Source: Paucibacter sp. TC2R-5
Lineage (GTDB): Bacteria > Pseudomonadota > Gammaproteobacteria > Burkholderiales > Burkholderiaceae_C
Assembly: GCF_025717605.1 (NCBI RefSeq)
Contig: NZ_JAJIRQ010000007.1
Coordinates: 248,001-312,000, forward strand
Length of the DNA stretch: 64,000 nucleotides
Direction: 5' to 3'
Part shown: positions 49,944 through 60,061 of the stretch, in pieces
How the letters are laid out: each line of letters starts with the position of its first letter
Position numbering within the stretch: the stretch's first letter is position 1
Position numbers and translations under genes: made by a program
The notes under the pieces: model-generated
Seen by the model: only the letters and a program-made list of their open reading frames with translations
Database searches by the model: none
Told to the model about the DNA's origin: nothing

Positions 49944-52682
49944 ATGTTAAAAACAACCCGACTTAGCGCCGCCCTCGCATTGATATATGCAGGCGGATTG
50001 GCCATCACCGGCTCAGCCGCGATGGCTCAGGAAAGCCTTGAACGCGTCTCGGTGACCGGCTCGTCGATCAAGCGCCTGGACGCCGAAACCGCGCTGCCGG
50101 TGACCGTGATCACCCGCGCGCAAATCGAAGCCTCGGGCGCCACCAATACCGAAGACCTGCTGCGCCGCGTGTCGGCCAATTCGGCAATGGTCTCCGACAC
50201 CGGTCAAGGTACTGGCTACGGCACCTCGAACGCCAATTTGCGCGGCCTGGGCCCTAATTCCACATTGGTTTTGCTGAACGGCCGGCGTCTGGCCAACCAC
50301 CCCTTCGGCAATATCGGCGGCGCAGCGTCGGTCGACCTGAACAGCATCCCCTTCGCCGCGATCGAGCGGATTGAAGTTCTGCGCGATGGCGCCTCGGCCG
50401 TGTACGGTAGCGACGCGGTCGCCGGCGTGATCAACTTCATCACCCGCAAGGACTATCGCAATGGCGAAGTGTCGGTGCGCTACGGCAATACCGAAGCCGG
50501 CATCGGCGGCACCGAGAAGGGCGCCACCGTGGCGGTCGGTTTTGGCGATATGGCCAGCGACGGTTTCAACATTTTGCTGACCGGCAATGTGCAGAAAAAC
50601 AGCCGCGTCAAGTCGATTGATCAGGCTTTCTACAACCGCGGCGTTGATCAGATACCCGGCTCGAGCCCACCATCGTCGAGCGCACCTTTCCCGGGCTATA
50701 TCGAAGGCCTGATCGGGCCCGGCGCTTACCCCGAGTATCCCGATCCACGCTTTACCCAGTGCGGAGAGCCAACCTCCTTTGTCGTGGTGCGCAGCCCATC
50801 GCCTAACGGCCTAGAGCGCCGGACCTGCCGCTTTATTTACGCGGCCACTCTGGACAATATGCCCGATCAGGACAAGTACGACGCCTTCGGTCGCCTGACT
50901 TACAACCTGAGCAAGGATCACCAACTCTTTGTTGAGGGCTCCTACGCCTCCAACCACGGCATCGGCCGAGTTGCCCCGACGCCAATTCGCGAGGGCTTTG
51001 GTCCCTTCAACGCCGAGAAGTTTGCGTTTGAACCGGTCTTGATGCCGGTCACCAGCAAGTACTACCCGCGTGATATTTTGACCAAGCTGGGCTACACCGT
51101 GCCCGCCACCGGCATGGAAGGCATCGCGCTGCGCGCCATCCCCGCCGGCAACCGCATCAGCGACAACACCAACACGCAAGCTCGTTTTGTGATTGGCTCC
51201 AGCGGCGTGCTGGGCGGCTGGGACTATGACACCGGCTTCAACTATGCCCAAGCCAAGGGCCTGCTCGACTACAAGGGCTATATCAACGAAGACCGCTTCT
51301 TGAAGGCGCTGGCGACCGGCAACCTGAACCCCTTCGGCCCGGGCGATGCTGCCAGCGACGCGCTGTGGAAGTCGGCCGCGATGGAAGGCAAGATGCGTGA
51401 GTCCAAGAGCACCGTCACCGCCTTTGACTTCAAGGTCAGCAAGGAATTGATGGCAATGGCAGGCGGCAATATGGGCCTGGCCACCGGATTTGACGTGCGC
51501 CGCGAAGAGGCTGACGACAAGCCGCTGAACGCCGAGTACGCAGCGGGCAAACATATTGGTGGCGAGGGCACAGTGCCCCACACCACGGCATCGCGCGATC
51601 TGGCCGCTGTGTTTGCCGAGTTGAACATGCCGTTTGCCAAGGGTTGGGAAGCCGGTCTGGCGGCCCGTTATGACCATTACAGCGACTTCGGCTCAACCTT
51701 CAACCCGCGCGCATCCTTGCGCTTCCAGCCGACCAAGGCCTTGATGCTGCGTACCGCTTACGGCACCGGCTTCCGTGCGCCGACGCTGTGGGACGTCAAC
51801 TCGCCACCGTCGTTCTCGAACACCGCTGACTCGGTGACCGATCCGGCCTGCCCGGATCCAGCCGAATTGGGTGGACGCTGCAATACGCAGGTGCCGACCA
51901 AGTCTTCCGCTTCCTCAAGCCTGAAGCCAGAAACCAGCAAGCAATTCTCTGCCGGCCTGGTGTTCGAGCCGGCCAAGGAAGTGTCCTTGACGCTGGACTA
52001 CTGGAACATCAACAAGAAGGACACGATCGGCGTGATCGCCGCCGACACCTTGCTGACGACACCCGATTTGCTGAAGAAATTCGGCAGCCGCGTCAAACGC
52101 AATGCAGCCGGCTTCATCTTGTTTGTTGAGACCCCGGTGGACAATCTGGGTGACTTGAAGATGTCGGGCTTCGACGTTGATGTGCGTGGCCGTATCGCTT
52201 TGAGCGAAGGCAGCGGTCGCATCAACCTGGGTCTTGCCGGCTCCTATGTCGCCAACTACGACGCGCAAAAGTACACGGGCGGTGCAACCGGCAAATTTGC
52301 CGGCACCGGCGGCGACAGCACGATTGCTCCAGTCCCGCGCTGGCAGCACACGCTGAGCGCCGAATGGGCCTACAACACCTTCAGCTTCATGGTCGAAAAC
52401 GTCTACACCCGCGGCTGGACCGAGTCGGCTGCTTCGGTGGGCGCCAATGTGGGGGTTGAAGTAGCACACCGTGTCAGCAATAGCGACCGCTTCAATATGT
52501 CGGCGGCCTACAAGGGCATCAAAAACGTGACCGCTCGTCTGGGCGTTCGCAATGTGTTTGATTCCGAGCCGCCTTACACGGCCTCTTCGTCCTATGGTTC
52601 GCACGCAGCGGGCTACGCGGCTTCGTTCACCGACCCACGTGGACGTTTCTGGTACGGCAGCCTGGCCTATCAGTTCAAGTAA
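49944..52682 (+). CDS. TonB-dependent receptor (second)
   Basis: A 912-residue outer-membrane transporter. CAGGAG lies six bases before the ATG, and a signal peptide is cleaved near AMAQ (residue ~30). A TonB-box-like ERVSVTGS precedes the plug (TNTEDLLRRVSANSAM; NLRGLGPNSTLVLLNGRRLANH; SAVYGSDAVAGVINFIT). The barrel ends YGSLAYQFK, with an extra Lys after the terminal Phe. Two Cys in an extracellular-type loop (~residue 272 and 293) could form a disulfide. No transport partner is adjacent, so its cargo is unknown. An intrinsic terminator follows. Confidence 0.93.
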   Translation: MLKTTRLSAALALIYAGGLAITGSAAMAQESLERVSVTGSSIKRLDAETALPVTVITRAQIEASGATNTEDLLRRVSANSAMVSDTGQGTGYGTSNANLRGLGPNSTLVLLNGRRLANHPFGNIGGAASVDLNSIPFAAIERIEVLRDGASAVYGSDAVAGVINFITRKDYRNGEVSVRYGNTEAGIGGTEKGATVAVGFGDMASDGFNILLTGNVQKNSRVKSIDQAFYNRGVDQIPGSSPPSSSAPFPGYIEGLIGPGAYPEYPDPRFTQCGEPTSFVVVRSPSPNGLERRTCRFIYAATLDNMPDQDKYDAFGRLTYNLSKDHQLFVEGSYASNHGIGRVAPTPIREGFGPFNAEKFAFEPVLMPVTSKYYPRDILTKLGYTVPATGMEGIALRAIPAGNRISDNTNTQARFVIGSSGVLGGWDYDTGFNYAQAKGLLDYKGYINEDRFLKALATGNLNPFGPGDAASDALWKSAAMEGKMRESKSTVTAFDFKVSKELMAMAGGNMGLATGFDVRREEADDKPLNAEYAAGKHIGGEGTVPHTTASRDLAAVFAELNMPFAKGWEAGLAARYDHYSDFGSTFNPRASLRFQPTKALMLRTAYGTGFRAPTLWDVNSPPSFSNTADSVTDPACPDPAELGGRCNTQVPTKSSASSSLKPETSKQFSAGLVFEPAKEVSLTLDYWNINKKDTIGVIAADTLLTTPDLLKKFGSRVKRNAAGFILFVETPVDNLGDLKMSGFDVDVRGRIALSEGSGRINLGLAGSYVANYDAQKYTGGATGKFAGTGGDSTIAPVPRWQHTLSAEWAYNTFSFMVENVYTRGWTESAASVGANVGVEVAHRVSNSDRFNMSAAYKGIKNVTARLGVRNVFDSEPPYTASSSYGSHAAGYAASFTDPRGRFWYGSLAYQFK

Positions 52683-52704
52683 TCGGCATTTAGCTTGACC
52701 CCCA

Positions 52705-52738
52705 AGCCCCGGCGGATTGCTCCGCCGGGGCTTTTTTT
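52705..52738 (+). terminator. Rho-independent terminator after the second TonB receptor
   Basis: AGCCCCGGCGGA (52705-52716) and TCCGCCGGGGCT (52721-52732) form a perfect 12-base stem with a 4-base loop, followed by seven T (52732-52738). It ends the receptor transcript and lies 12 bases before the end of the convergent glpK gene; the stem could serve glpK too, though the minus-strand side has no comparable T-run. Confidence 0.93.
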
Positions 52739-52749
52739 GTGCTTGCGCT

Positions 52750-54243
52750 TCAAGTCGCGCAAGCCTGCCTGACCGCGCGCTCCCAGTTCGCCATCAATTC
52801 TTGAGCGCGTTCGCGTGGCAGGGTCGGACGGAACACCCGCTCGGCCTGCCAATGGCCTTCGAGTTCCTTCAAGTCCCGGTAGACACCGCAGCTCAGCCCG
52901 GCCAGATAGGCGGCGCCCAATGCGGTGGTCTCGATCACACGCGGGCGCACGACCGGAATACCAAGCAGATCGGCTTGAAATTGCATCAAGAGGTTGTTGA
53001 CGCAGGCGCCGCCGTCGACGCGCAACTCGCTCACCGCGGCACCGCCCCCCGCCACCGCATCCAGGCTCATGGCCTGCAGCAGGGCCGCGCTCTGGAAGGC
53101 AATGCTCTCCAGCGCAGCGCGCGCAATATGAGCCAGCGTCGAGCCCCTGGTCAGGCCGACAATGGCGCCGCGTGCCTCAGCCCTCCAATAGGGTGCGCCC
53201 AGGCCGGTGAAGGCAGGCACAAACATCACGCCGCCGGCATCGGGCACGCTCTCGGCCAGGCTCTGCACCTCGCCACTGCCTTTAATCGCCTGCAAGCCGT
53301 CGCGCAGCCATTGCACCACCGCACCACCGATGAAGACGCTGCCCTCTAGCGCGAACTCCGGTGTAGTGCCGATCTGCGCCGCGCTGGTCGTGATCAAACC
53401 ATTGGCCGAGTTTTGGAACTGCCCTCCGCTGTGCATCAGCATGAAGCAGCCCGTGCCATAGGTGTTTTTGGCCATGCCGGCCTTGAAGCAGGCTTGGCCA
53501 AATAGCGCCGCCTGCTGATCGCCGGCAATGCCGCCGATGAGGATCTCGCCGCCCAGATGTTCGGCGGCCACGACGCCAAACTGATGCGAAGACGGATGCA
53601 CCTCGGGCAGCACCGAGGGCGGAATATCCAGCGCAGCCAGTAACTCCTCATCCCACCGGCTTGTGCGAACATTGAACAGCATGGTGCGCGAGGCATTGCT
53701 GACGTCGGTGGCGTGTACCGCGCCATTCGTCAGCTGCCAGACCAACCAACAGTCGATGGTGCCAAAGGCCAGTTCGCCGCGCTCGGCCTGGGCGCGCGCG
53801 CCCGGCACATGATCGAGCAGCCATTTCAATTTGCTCGCTGAGAAATAGGCGTCAATCACCAAACCGGTCTTGCGCTGCACCAGCGGGGTCAGGCCTTGCT
53901 CGCGCAGCGCGGCGCAGGTCGGCTCGGCGCGGCGGTCTTGCCAGACCAAGGCGTGATGGATAGGCAGGCCGGTTTTGCGGTTCCACAGCACCGTGGTTTC
54001 ACGTTGGTTGGTGATGCCCAGCGCCTTGATGTCGGCGGCGTGCAGGCCAGCCTTGGCGAGCGCCTCGCGGGCAGTGGCGAGCTGACCCTGCCAAATTTCC
54101 ATCGCGTCGTGCTCGACCTGACCCGGCTGCGGGAATATCTGCCGCAACTCGCGCTGCGCCATCGCGACGATCTGGCCCTCGTCGTCAAAGACGATGGCGC
54201 GTGAACTGGAGGTACCTTGGTCGAGCGCGAGCAGATAAGTCAT
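52750..54243 (-). CDS. glpK: Glycerol kinase
   Basis: Phosphorylates glycerol to sn-glycerol-3-phosphate with ATP. The 497-residue protein is a standard FGGY kinase: [18 protein letters not shown] at the N terminus, [17 protein letters not shown] (substrate Arg/Glu), the VWQDRRA motif, [14 protein letters not shown] and [14 protein letters not shown]. Length is normal (about 495-505). It is divergent from glpD with only 23 bases between the start codons, so their promoters must overlap or lie inside the opposite gene. No glycerol facilitator gene or GlpR-type regulator is in the window. Confidence 0.97.
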   Translation of the reverse strand: MTYLLALDQGTSSSRAIVFDDEGQIVAMAQRELRQIFPQPGQVEHDAMEIWQGQLATAREALAKAGLHAADIKALGITNQRETTVLWNRKTGLPIHHALVWQDRRAEPTCAALREQGLTPLVQRKTGLVIDAYFSASKLKWLLDHVPGARAQAERGELAFGTIDCWLVWQLTNGAVHATDVSNASRTMLFNVRTSRWDEELLAALDIPPSVLPEVHPSSHQFGVVAAEHLGGEILIGGIAGDQQAALFGQACFKAGMAKNTYGTGCFMLMHSGGQFQNSANGLITTSAAQIGTTPEFALEGSVFIGGAVVQWLRDGLQAIKGSGEVQSLAESVPDAGGVMFVPAFTGLGAPYWRAEARGAIVGLTRGSTLAHIARAALESIAFQSAALLQAMSLDAVAGGGAAVSELRVDGGACVNNLLMQFQADLLGIPVVRPRVIETTALGAAYLAGLSCGVYRDLKELEGHWQAERVFRPTLPRERAQELMANWERAVRQACAT

Positions 54244-54266
54244 CGATGTTGCCTTAGAGTAGGGCG

Positions 54267-55808
54267 ATGGAAGAACATTTTGACGTATTGGTGGTGGGCG
54301 GCGGCATCAACGGCGCCGGCATTGCACGCGACTTGGCCGGGCGTGGCTGGAAGGTCATGCTGGCCGAAGCCTCGGACTTCGCCGCCCATACCTCGTCGAG
54401 CAGCACCAAGCTGATTCACGGTGGCCTGCGCTACCTGGAGTATTACGAGTTCTCGCTGGTGCGCAAGGCGCTGCAAGAACGAGAGGTCTTGCTCAAGAGT
54501 GCGCCGCACATCATCTGGCCGCTGCGCTTTGTGATGCCGCATGACGCCGCCATGCGGCCGGCCTGGGTGGTGCGCCTCGGGCTCTTCCTCTACGACCACC
54601 TGGCCCGCCGCGAGGTGCTGCCCGGCTCCTGTGGTGTCAATCTGCGCAGCTCCAAGCTGGGCGAGCCCTTGAAGGCGCAGTACCAGCGCGGCTTCATCTA
54701 CTCGGATGGCTGGGTCGATGACGCACGGCTGGTGCTGCTGAATGCGCTGGATGCGCGCGACAAAGGCGCGAAGTTGCTGACACGCAGCCCGGTCACCTCG
54801 GTGCAGCGCGACGCGCAAGGCTGGACCGCCCAGATTGCCACGCCTGAGGGTGGGCGCCAGGTGTGCGCCCGCGCCTTGATCAATGCCGCCGGCCCCTGGG
54901 CCGAGAGTTTTCTGCGCCAGGTGGCCAAGCCGGCGCGGGGCGAGGCCTTGGCGACCAAGCATCTCCGCCTGGTCAAAGGCAGCCACATCATCGTCAAGCG
55001 CTGCTTCGAGCATGACCATGCCTATATTTTTCAGAACCCGGACAAGCGCATCGTCTTTGCCATCCCCTATGAAGGCGATTACACGCTGATCGGTACCACC
55101 GATGTAGAGCTGGCACCCACCGCGCTGGACGGCTTCGCCAAGGCCAGCATTGATGCCAACGAGACGGCCTATCTGTGTGAACAAGCAAGCCGCTACTTCA
55201 CGCGGCCCGTGACGCCGTCCGATGTGGTGTGGAGTTATGCGGGTGTGCGCCCGCTGCTGGACGATGCCTCGGGCGACCCCTCTGCGGTCACGCGCGACTA
55301 TCTGCTGGAGACGAATACCGAAGCCGCGCCACTCCTGAGTGTCTGGGGCGGCAAGATCACCACCTTTCGCAAGCTGGCCGAGGATGCGGCCGACTTGATC
55401 GGCGAGATGTTGGGCGACAAACGCGCGGCCTGGACCGAAAAGAGCTATTTGCCCGGCGGCGATCTGCGCGAATGGATAGGCGCGCCTATTCGCCCGGACA
55501 GCGACTTTGAGCGTTTTGTGGCCGTCGTCGAGCAACGTTACGACTTTCTCGGCCACAAGCTGGCGCGGCGCCTGGCCCGGGCCTATGGCTCAAGGCTTGA
55601 CCGCGTGCTGGGCACGGCGGCCCGCCTCAGTGACTTGGGGCAAGAGCTGGCGCCGGGCCTGTACGCGATAGAGCTGCGCTATCTACAGCGCGAAGAATGG
55701 GCGATGAGCGCGGACGATGTGCTGTGGCGCCGCTCCAAGCTGGGCCTGCATTACAGCGAGGCCGAGCGGGCTGGGGTGGCCGCCTGGTTCCAGCTGAATC
55801 CACGCTAG
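54267..55808 (+). CDS. glpD: Glycerol-3-phosphate dehydrogenase, aerobic type
   Basis: FAD-dependent membrane-associated enzyme that oxidises glycerol-3-phosphate to dihydroxyacetone phosphate and feeds electrons to quinone. The 513-residue protein has the FAD dinucleotide-binding fold [21 protein letters not shown] (6-26), the glpD signature [20 protein letters not shown], and a C-terminal DAO_C domain ([11 protein letters not shown] near 490). It completes the glycerol pathway with the divergent glpK. The start is the first Met with FAD-fold spacing; AGTAGGG stands two bases before it, a poor distance. Confidence 0.97.
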   Translation: MEEHFDVLVVGGGINGAGIARDLAGRGWKVMLAEASDFAAHTSSSSTKLIHGGLRYLEYYEFSLVRKALQEREVLLKSAPHIIWPLRFVMPHDAAMRPAWVVRLGLFLYDHLARREVLPGSCGVNLRSSKLGEPLKAQYQRGFIYSDGWVDDARLVLLNALDARDKGAKLLTRSPVTSVQRDAQGWTAQIATPEGGRQVCARALINAAGPWAESFLRQVAKPARGEALATKHLRLVKGSHIIVKRCFEHDHAYIFQNPDKRIVFAIPYEGDYTLIGTTDVELAPTALDGFAKASIDANETAYLCEQASRYFTRPVTPSDVVWSYAGVRPLLDDASGDPSAVTRDYLLETNTEAAPLLSVWGGKITTFRKLAEDAADLIGEMLGDKRAAWTEKSYLPGGDLREWIGAPIRPDSDFERFVAVVEQRYDFLGHKLARRLARAYGSRLDRVLGTAARLSDLGQELAPGLYAIELRYLQREEWAMSADDVLWRRSKLGLHYSEAERAGVAAWFQLNPR

Positions 55809-55870
55809 GAGCCCAGGCGGCAGCAGGCCTTAAAACTGAGCTCGGCCCCGGCCAGGGCTTTGGTGTCGAA

Positions 55871-56278
55871 TCACTTGACCTCGATTTGCCCGGTCAAGCG
55901 GGCCCCGATCAAGGACCAGCTGAGGCCAACGCCCAAAAGAATACCCAGAGCCCCCAGGCTCAGCCAGGCCATATTGCCGTTGCCCTCGGGGTCTATCCAC
56001 TTCAGATCGACCAACTCCCACACCAGACTCGCCAACAAGGCGCCGCCGAGCAGCGCTCCAAGCAAACCGAGCGACACATAAGCGGTACGCAAGCAGACTA
56101 CCCAGCCGATCAGCAAGAGCACACCAGCAATGGCTTTGGGCGCATTGAACTCGGGTGGCGGCGCTGTCAGCCAGTGATAGAAGGAATGGCCCGACGGGTT
56201 GTAGCTGACCATGACCAAAGCCATGCCCAAAGCAATCCGAATGCCAATTCCTAACCACGAGATACCACGCTCAGCCAT
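55871..56278 (-). CDS. DUF6524 family membrane protein
   Basis: A 135-residue inner-membrane protein with four helices (about 8-25, 48-65, 68-88, 104-123). Opening RGISWLGIGIRIALGMALVMVSYNPSGHSFYHWL closely fits the DUF6524 pattern, a family of unknown function. It is transcribed alone, converging with glpD; an AT-rich patch upstream (56285-56325) could hold its promoter. Confidence 0.82.
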   Translation of the reverse strand: MAERGISWLGIGIRIALGMALVMVSYNPSGHSFYHWLTAPPPEFNAPKAIAGVLLLIGWVVCLRTAYVSLGLLGALLGGALLASLVWELVDLKWIDPEGNGNMAWLSLGALGILLGVGLSWSLIGARLTGQIEVK

Positions 56279-56360
56279 TTTTATCTGCCCTCAATTGAAT
56301 TGAATGGCGCAAATGATAAGGCCTTGTGCTGGGCAATCGGCCACTTTTGCGCCCATCAAA

Positions 56361-56414
56361 CGCTACTCGAAGTAGCGTATTTCGGCACTCCCTCGCCGGG
56401 CACCCAAAGTGCCC
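56361..56414. repeat. Two short inverted repeats upstream of the third TonB receptor
   Basis: CGCTACT (56361-56367) and AGTAGCG (56371-56377) form a 7-base stem with a 3-base loop; 20 bases further, GGGCAC (56398-56403) and GTGCCC (56409-56414) form a 6-base stem. Both lie within 100 bases of the receptor start and could be operators or leader hairpins. No regulator is assigned. Confidence 0.45.
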
Positions 56415-56460
56415 CTAACCCAGGCAGACTGCGGCAACTTTTGAGTTCTTGAGGGAATCT

Positions 56461-58530
56461 ATGTACAGCCGCAGCAGTTCGCAACACCAGCACAGGGCCG
56501 GCCTTCGCGCCGCGCCGCGCCGCCAATACCTGCCCCTGGCCATTTGGGCTATCTGGGGCAGCAGCCTCGCCCCCTTGGGCTCGGCCCACGCAAGCGAAGA
56601 AGGTGCCAAGAAGGATGAGCCCGAGCAGTTGGCGCCGGTGATCGTTCAATCCAACCGGGTGCCGGTCAGCAAGACGGTCATGAGCGGCGAAGAGCTGGGC
56701 CGGGTGGCCGGCACCAGCGGCGACCCCATGCGCGCGCTGCAAAGCTTGCCCGGCGTGGTGGCCACCAGCGACAGCAATGCCGCGCCAGCCATTCGCGGCT
56801 CGCGCCCCGGCGACAACGCCTACTACATAGACTTTCTGCCGGTCGGCTATGTCTACCATTTAGGCGGTTATTTGAGTACCGTGCATCCGGAGCTGGTCAA
56901 GCAATTTGAGCTCTACACCGGCGCCTTTGGGCCAGAGTTCGACGATGTGCATGGTGGCATCGTCGACATCAGCTTGCGCCAACCGCGCAATGACCGCCTG
57001 GGCGGGCAGATCCGCGTCGGCGCGCTGGGGGCGGATGTCTTGGTCGAAGGCCCGGTGACCGACAACCAGAGCTTCTACTTCGCCGCCAAAAAGAGCTATA
57101 TCGACCTACTGATACGCGGCAAGCAGACCGACAAAGACAGCGGTGTGATCTACACCATGCCCAAGTTTCACGACTACCAGGGCAAGTACAGCTGGCGCCT
57201 CAACGAGAGCAATACGCTGAGCTTTCACGCCACCGGCGCGCAAGACCAGATCAAATTCACGGTGCCGGCCGATACCGATATGGCCATCCAGGACCCGGCC
57301 CTGGCCGGTGACTCCAAGTCCAAGGAGTCCAGCAACACGCAGGCGGTGGTGTGGGACAACAAACTGAATGCGCGCGTCAGCAACAAGCTGGCTGTCGGCC
57401 ATATGGATTCGCACAGCAAAGGCAAGTTTGGCTCTGCAGCGGATGCCGACGTCAAGGTCGATAACTTCTTCGTACGCGACCAGCTACGCCTGCGCCTGGG
57501 CGAAGACCACGATGTGGCCCTGGGCACGATTTTGTTCGCGCAGAAATACAAGCTCGACCTTGATCTGCTCGACGCGCGCTGCACCGAGTTCGATCCGGCT
57601 TGTGACTTGACCAGTGCCGAGCGCAAAAAGTTCAAAGACGAGCTGAAGGTCAATTACGCGATCTTCTATGCCAAGGACCGCTGGCAGCTCACGCCGGAGC
57701 TGGCCGCCACCGCCGGCCTGCATTTCACGCGCGATGGCTATTTGAACCGCAACTACACCGAGCCGCGCCTGGGCCTGGAATGGCGGGCCTTCAAAAACAC
57801 CACCTTCAATATGGGCTGGGGAAAACATAACCAATTCCCCGATGGCCTGCAGGTCTTGCAGAACTTCGGCAACCCCAAGCTCGGCCATATGCAGGCCACC
57901 CATTCGGTGCTGGGCGTCAGCCAGGCTTTGGCCGATGGCTGGTCGGTCAAGACCGAGGTCTACCAGAAGAAGTTCGACAACTTCGTGATCGCCGACCCGA
58001 CGCTGAATTACATCAACGGCGGCAGCGGCGACGCCAGCGGCGTCGAGCTGTTCATCAAGAAGGATGCCCTCGCCAACTCCAAGCTGTCGGGCTGGCTCTC
58101 GGTCAGCCTGGCGAAGGCGCGCCGCCAAAACGACGTGACCGGCCAAGAGTTCAAGTTCGAATATGACCAGCCGGTCGTAGTCAATCTGGTGGGCAATTAC
58201 AAGTACTCGGACAAATGGCAGTTTGGCGCCAAGTGGAGCTATCACAGCGGCAACTTGTTCACCCCGGTGGTCGGCACCGGGACTCATCCGGATGGGCGCG
58301 TCAAGCCCATTTATGGCGAGCTGAACTCCGAGCGCCTGCCTAACTATCACCGCTTGGACCTGCGCGTCGACCAGGTCGTCTCGCCGACCCTGAGCTTCTA
58401 CTACGAGCTGCTCAATGCCTACGCGCAGAAGAACATCTCGGGCTACACCTATACGGCCGACTACAAAAAGCGCAGAGCCAATGTCGAACTCGGGATCACG
58501 CCCAATGTCGGGCTGGATTACAAGTTCTGA
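56461..58530 (+). CDS. TonB-dependent receptor (third)
   Basis: A 689-residue outer-membrane receptor. The ATG at 56461 has GAGGGA five bases upstream; a signal sequence is cleaved near AHAS (residue ~45). The N terminus shows a TonB-box-like APVIVQSNRVPVS, followed by the plug (MRALQSLPGVVATSDSNAAPAIRGSRPGDNAYYID) and a barrel ending VGLDYKF with the terminal Phe. It belongs to a group lacking the long extracellular loops of the other two receptors and resembles colicin/ferric-type plugs only in general form. Cargo is unknown; ureE follows in convergent orientation six bases after its stop. Confidence 0.92.
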   Translation: MYSRSSSQHQHRAGLRAAPRRQYLPLAIWAIWGSSLAPLGSAHASEEGAKKDEPEQLAPVIVQSNRVPVSKTVMSGEELGRVAGTSGDPMRALQSLPGVVATSDSNAAPAIRGSRPGDNAYYIDFLPVGYVYHLGGYLSTVHPELVKQFELYTGAFGPEFDDVHGGIVDISLRQPRNDRLGGQIRVGALGADVLVEGPVTDNQSFYFAAKKSYIDLLIRGKQTDKDSGVIYTMPKFHDYQGKYSWRLNESNTLSFHATGAQDQIKFTVPADTDMAIQDPALAGDSKSKESSNTQAVVWDNKLNARVSNKLAVGHMDSHSKGKFGSAADADVKVDNFFVRDQLRLRLGEDHDVALGTILFAQKYKLDLDLLDARCTEFDPACDLTSAERKKFKDELKVNYAIFYAKDRWQLTPELAATAGLHFTRDGYLNRNYTEPRLGLEWRAFKNTTFNMGWGKHNQFPDGLQVLQNFGNPKLGHMQATHSVLGVSQALADGWSVKTEVYQKKFDNFVIADPTLNYINGGSGDASGVELFIKKDALANSKLSGWLSVSLAKARRQNDVTGQEFKFEYDQPVVVNLVGNYKYSDKWQFGAKWSYHSGNLFTPVVGTGTHPDGRVKPIYGELNSERLPNYHRLDLRVDQVVSPTLSFYYELLNAYAQKNISGYTYTADYKKRRANVELGITPNVGLDYKF

Positions 58531-58536
58531 GCTGCT

Positions 58537-59088
58537 TCAATGCCCGTGATTGCAGCCCGGGCCATGCACATGCCCGGCATGGCCATGGTCGTGATCGTGG
58601 TCGTGTGAATGCCCATGCTGGTGCGCGATCACCTCGGGCAGCTGGCTGAGCAAGGGCAGCGGGTCGAACGGCGCCTCCAGCGGCGCCAAGGCAAAGTCTT
58701 GGCGCTCCAGCCACTGCGCTAACTCGGGATCTCCCGGCAAGCGCAGATGGTCGTCGGCGGCCTCCATATGCACGTGCATTTCGCCCAGTTGATGGGTCAG
58801 CCGAAACAAGTCGGCCAGGCTTTGCTTGGCCGACGCGCGCACCTCCAGCAAGGCCTCTGGCGCCGCTTCGACACGCAGGAGCGAGCCATCTTCGGCCACC
58901 AGCACATCGCCATCGCGCAAGGTCGTGCCGACGGGAAGGCGCAAGCCCAGCTCGGCGCCTTGGCCGTCGCTCAAGTTGGCTTCGTGATGTTGGCGAGCGG
59001 CAAAAGGCAGCGATAACACGCCGGCACGCTTGAGCAAAACCGGCGCCAGCCCGGCGCCTTGAGGAAGCAATTTATTGATGATCAGCAT
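58537..59088 (-). CDS. ureE: Urease accessory protein UreE (orphan)
   Basis: UreE delivers nickel to apo-urease. This 183-residue protein has the N-terminal UreE domain (LIINKLLPQ; LRDGDVLVAEDGSLLRVEA), the C-terminal metal-binding domain with MHVHMEAADDHLRLPGDPELAQWLERQDFAL, and a His-rich nickel-binding tail (HQHGHSHDHDHDHGHAGHVHGPGCNHGH region). All key parts are present and length is normal. No urease structural or other ure genes are in the window, so it is either far from its operon or serves another nickel or zinc protein. The start at 59088 is the Met at which family similarity begins. Confidence 0.92.
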   Translation of the reverse strand: MLIINKLLPQGAGLAPVLLKRAGVLSLPFAARQHHEANLSDGQGAELGLRLPVGTTLRDGDVLVAEDGSLLRVEAAPEALLEVRASAKQSLADLFRLTHQLGEMHVHMEAADDHLRLPGDPELAQWLERQDFALAPLEAPFDPLPLLSQLPEVIAHQHGHSHDHDHDHGHAGHVHGPGCNHGH

Positions 59089-59098
59089 AGGGATGGTT

Positions 59099-60061
59099 CT
59101 AAGGTTGAGGCGTGACAAGGGTCTGGGGAGAGACTGTACGGCATTCGTCGGGCCAAGGCGCGCCCAGCTGAATGCTGCGGATCAAGGTCCGCAGCGCCTG
59201 CTGGTACTGCTGCGGGAACTCGCTATGCAGCCGGCTGTGCGAACCCTCAGGGAATTCGATCCAGCAGTTGCTGGCCTTGGGCGCCGCGTCACGCAGCCGC
59301 CTGCCCAGCACGACAGGCACGGTCGTATCGGCCGTGCCGTGCAGCATCAGGAGCGGCGCGTCGACGCGCCCTATCTTGGCCAGGGAGTCAAACTCCAAGC
59401 GGGTGATGGCCGCGCCGATCTTGCCCAGGGTGCCGGCCTCGGCCGCCACATCCGGCAAGCGGGTGAAGGTCGATTCCAGCACCAGCGCACCATAGTCCGC
59501 GCCCTGCTGCAAGGAGCTGGCCAGCGTCACCGCCACCGCCCCGCCCATCGAATGACCAAACACCACACGTTTGCTCGGATCCGCTTGCCGCTTGAGCATT
59601 TCCGCCCATGCCATGCGCACATCGGCATTGATGCTGGCCTCCGACGGAATGATCGGCGTGCTGTCGCCCCAGCCCCGGTAATCGACCGCAACAATGGCAA
59701 AGCCCGCGTCCCGCAATGCTTCGATCTTGGGCAAATTGCCGTAAAGACTGCGCAGCGTGCCATGCAGATAAAGCAGTGTCGGCGCGGCTGGGTCGGGGTG
59801 CGGCAACCACCAAAGTGCCAGCAGCTGCGATCTGCCGTCCTCGGACAGCACCGGCTGCAAAAAGCGCTGGTCACCGGCGCGCAAGCCGACGCCGTCCTCG
59901 GCATAGGCCACGGGCCGCCCCGGCGAGGGACGTAGCGCCAATTCGCGCTCCTTGACACTCCACCAGGCACATCCGCTCAGGCTGCTCATCAGTGCCAGCC
60001 CCAACAGCGACGCGCCGAGCCTGCGCCATATGAAATTTGTTTCAGCGAGAATGCGCGCCAT
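59099..60061 (-). CDS. Alpha/beta hydrolase lipoprotein
   Basis: A 320-residue alpha/beta hydrolase. From Met at 60061 a type II signal with lipobox LSGC (Cys ~30) is seen, so it is likely a lipoprotein facing the periplasm. LLYLHGTLRSLYGNL carries the oxyanion HG, the nucleophile Ser is in GHSMGG, the acid in GTADTTVP and the catalytic His in EGSHSRLH. It resembles BEM46-type serine hydrolases. The start codon overlaps that of the divergent beta-barrel gene by two bases, and ureE begins 11 bases after its end. Confidence 0.85.
   Translation of the reverse strand: MARILAETNFIWRRLGASLLGLALMSSLSGCAWWSVKERELALRPSPGRPVAYAEDGVGLRAGDQRFLQPVLSEDGRSQLLALWWLPHPDPAAPTLLYLHGTLRSLYGNLPKIEALRDAGFAIVAVDYRGWGDSTPIIPSEASINADVRMAWAEMLKRQADPSKRVVFGHSMGGAVAVTLASSLQQGADYGALVLESTFTRLPDVAAEAGTLGKIGAAITRLEFDSLAKIGRVDAPLLMLHGTADTTVPVVLGRRLRDAAPKASNCWIEFPEGSHSRLHSEFPQQYQQALRTLIRSIQLGAPWPDECRTVSPQTLVTPQP

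Noticed and set aside
58545-58625. Repeated CAT/GTG-rich stretch resembling a direct-repeat array
   Set aside because: It encodes the His-rich nickel-binding tail of UreE; no spacer structure, so not a CRISPR.
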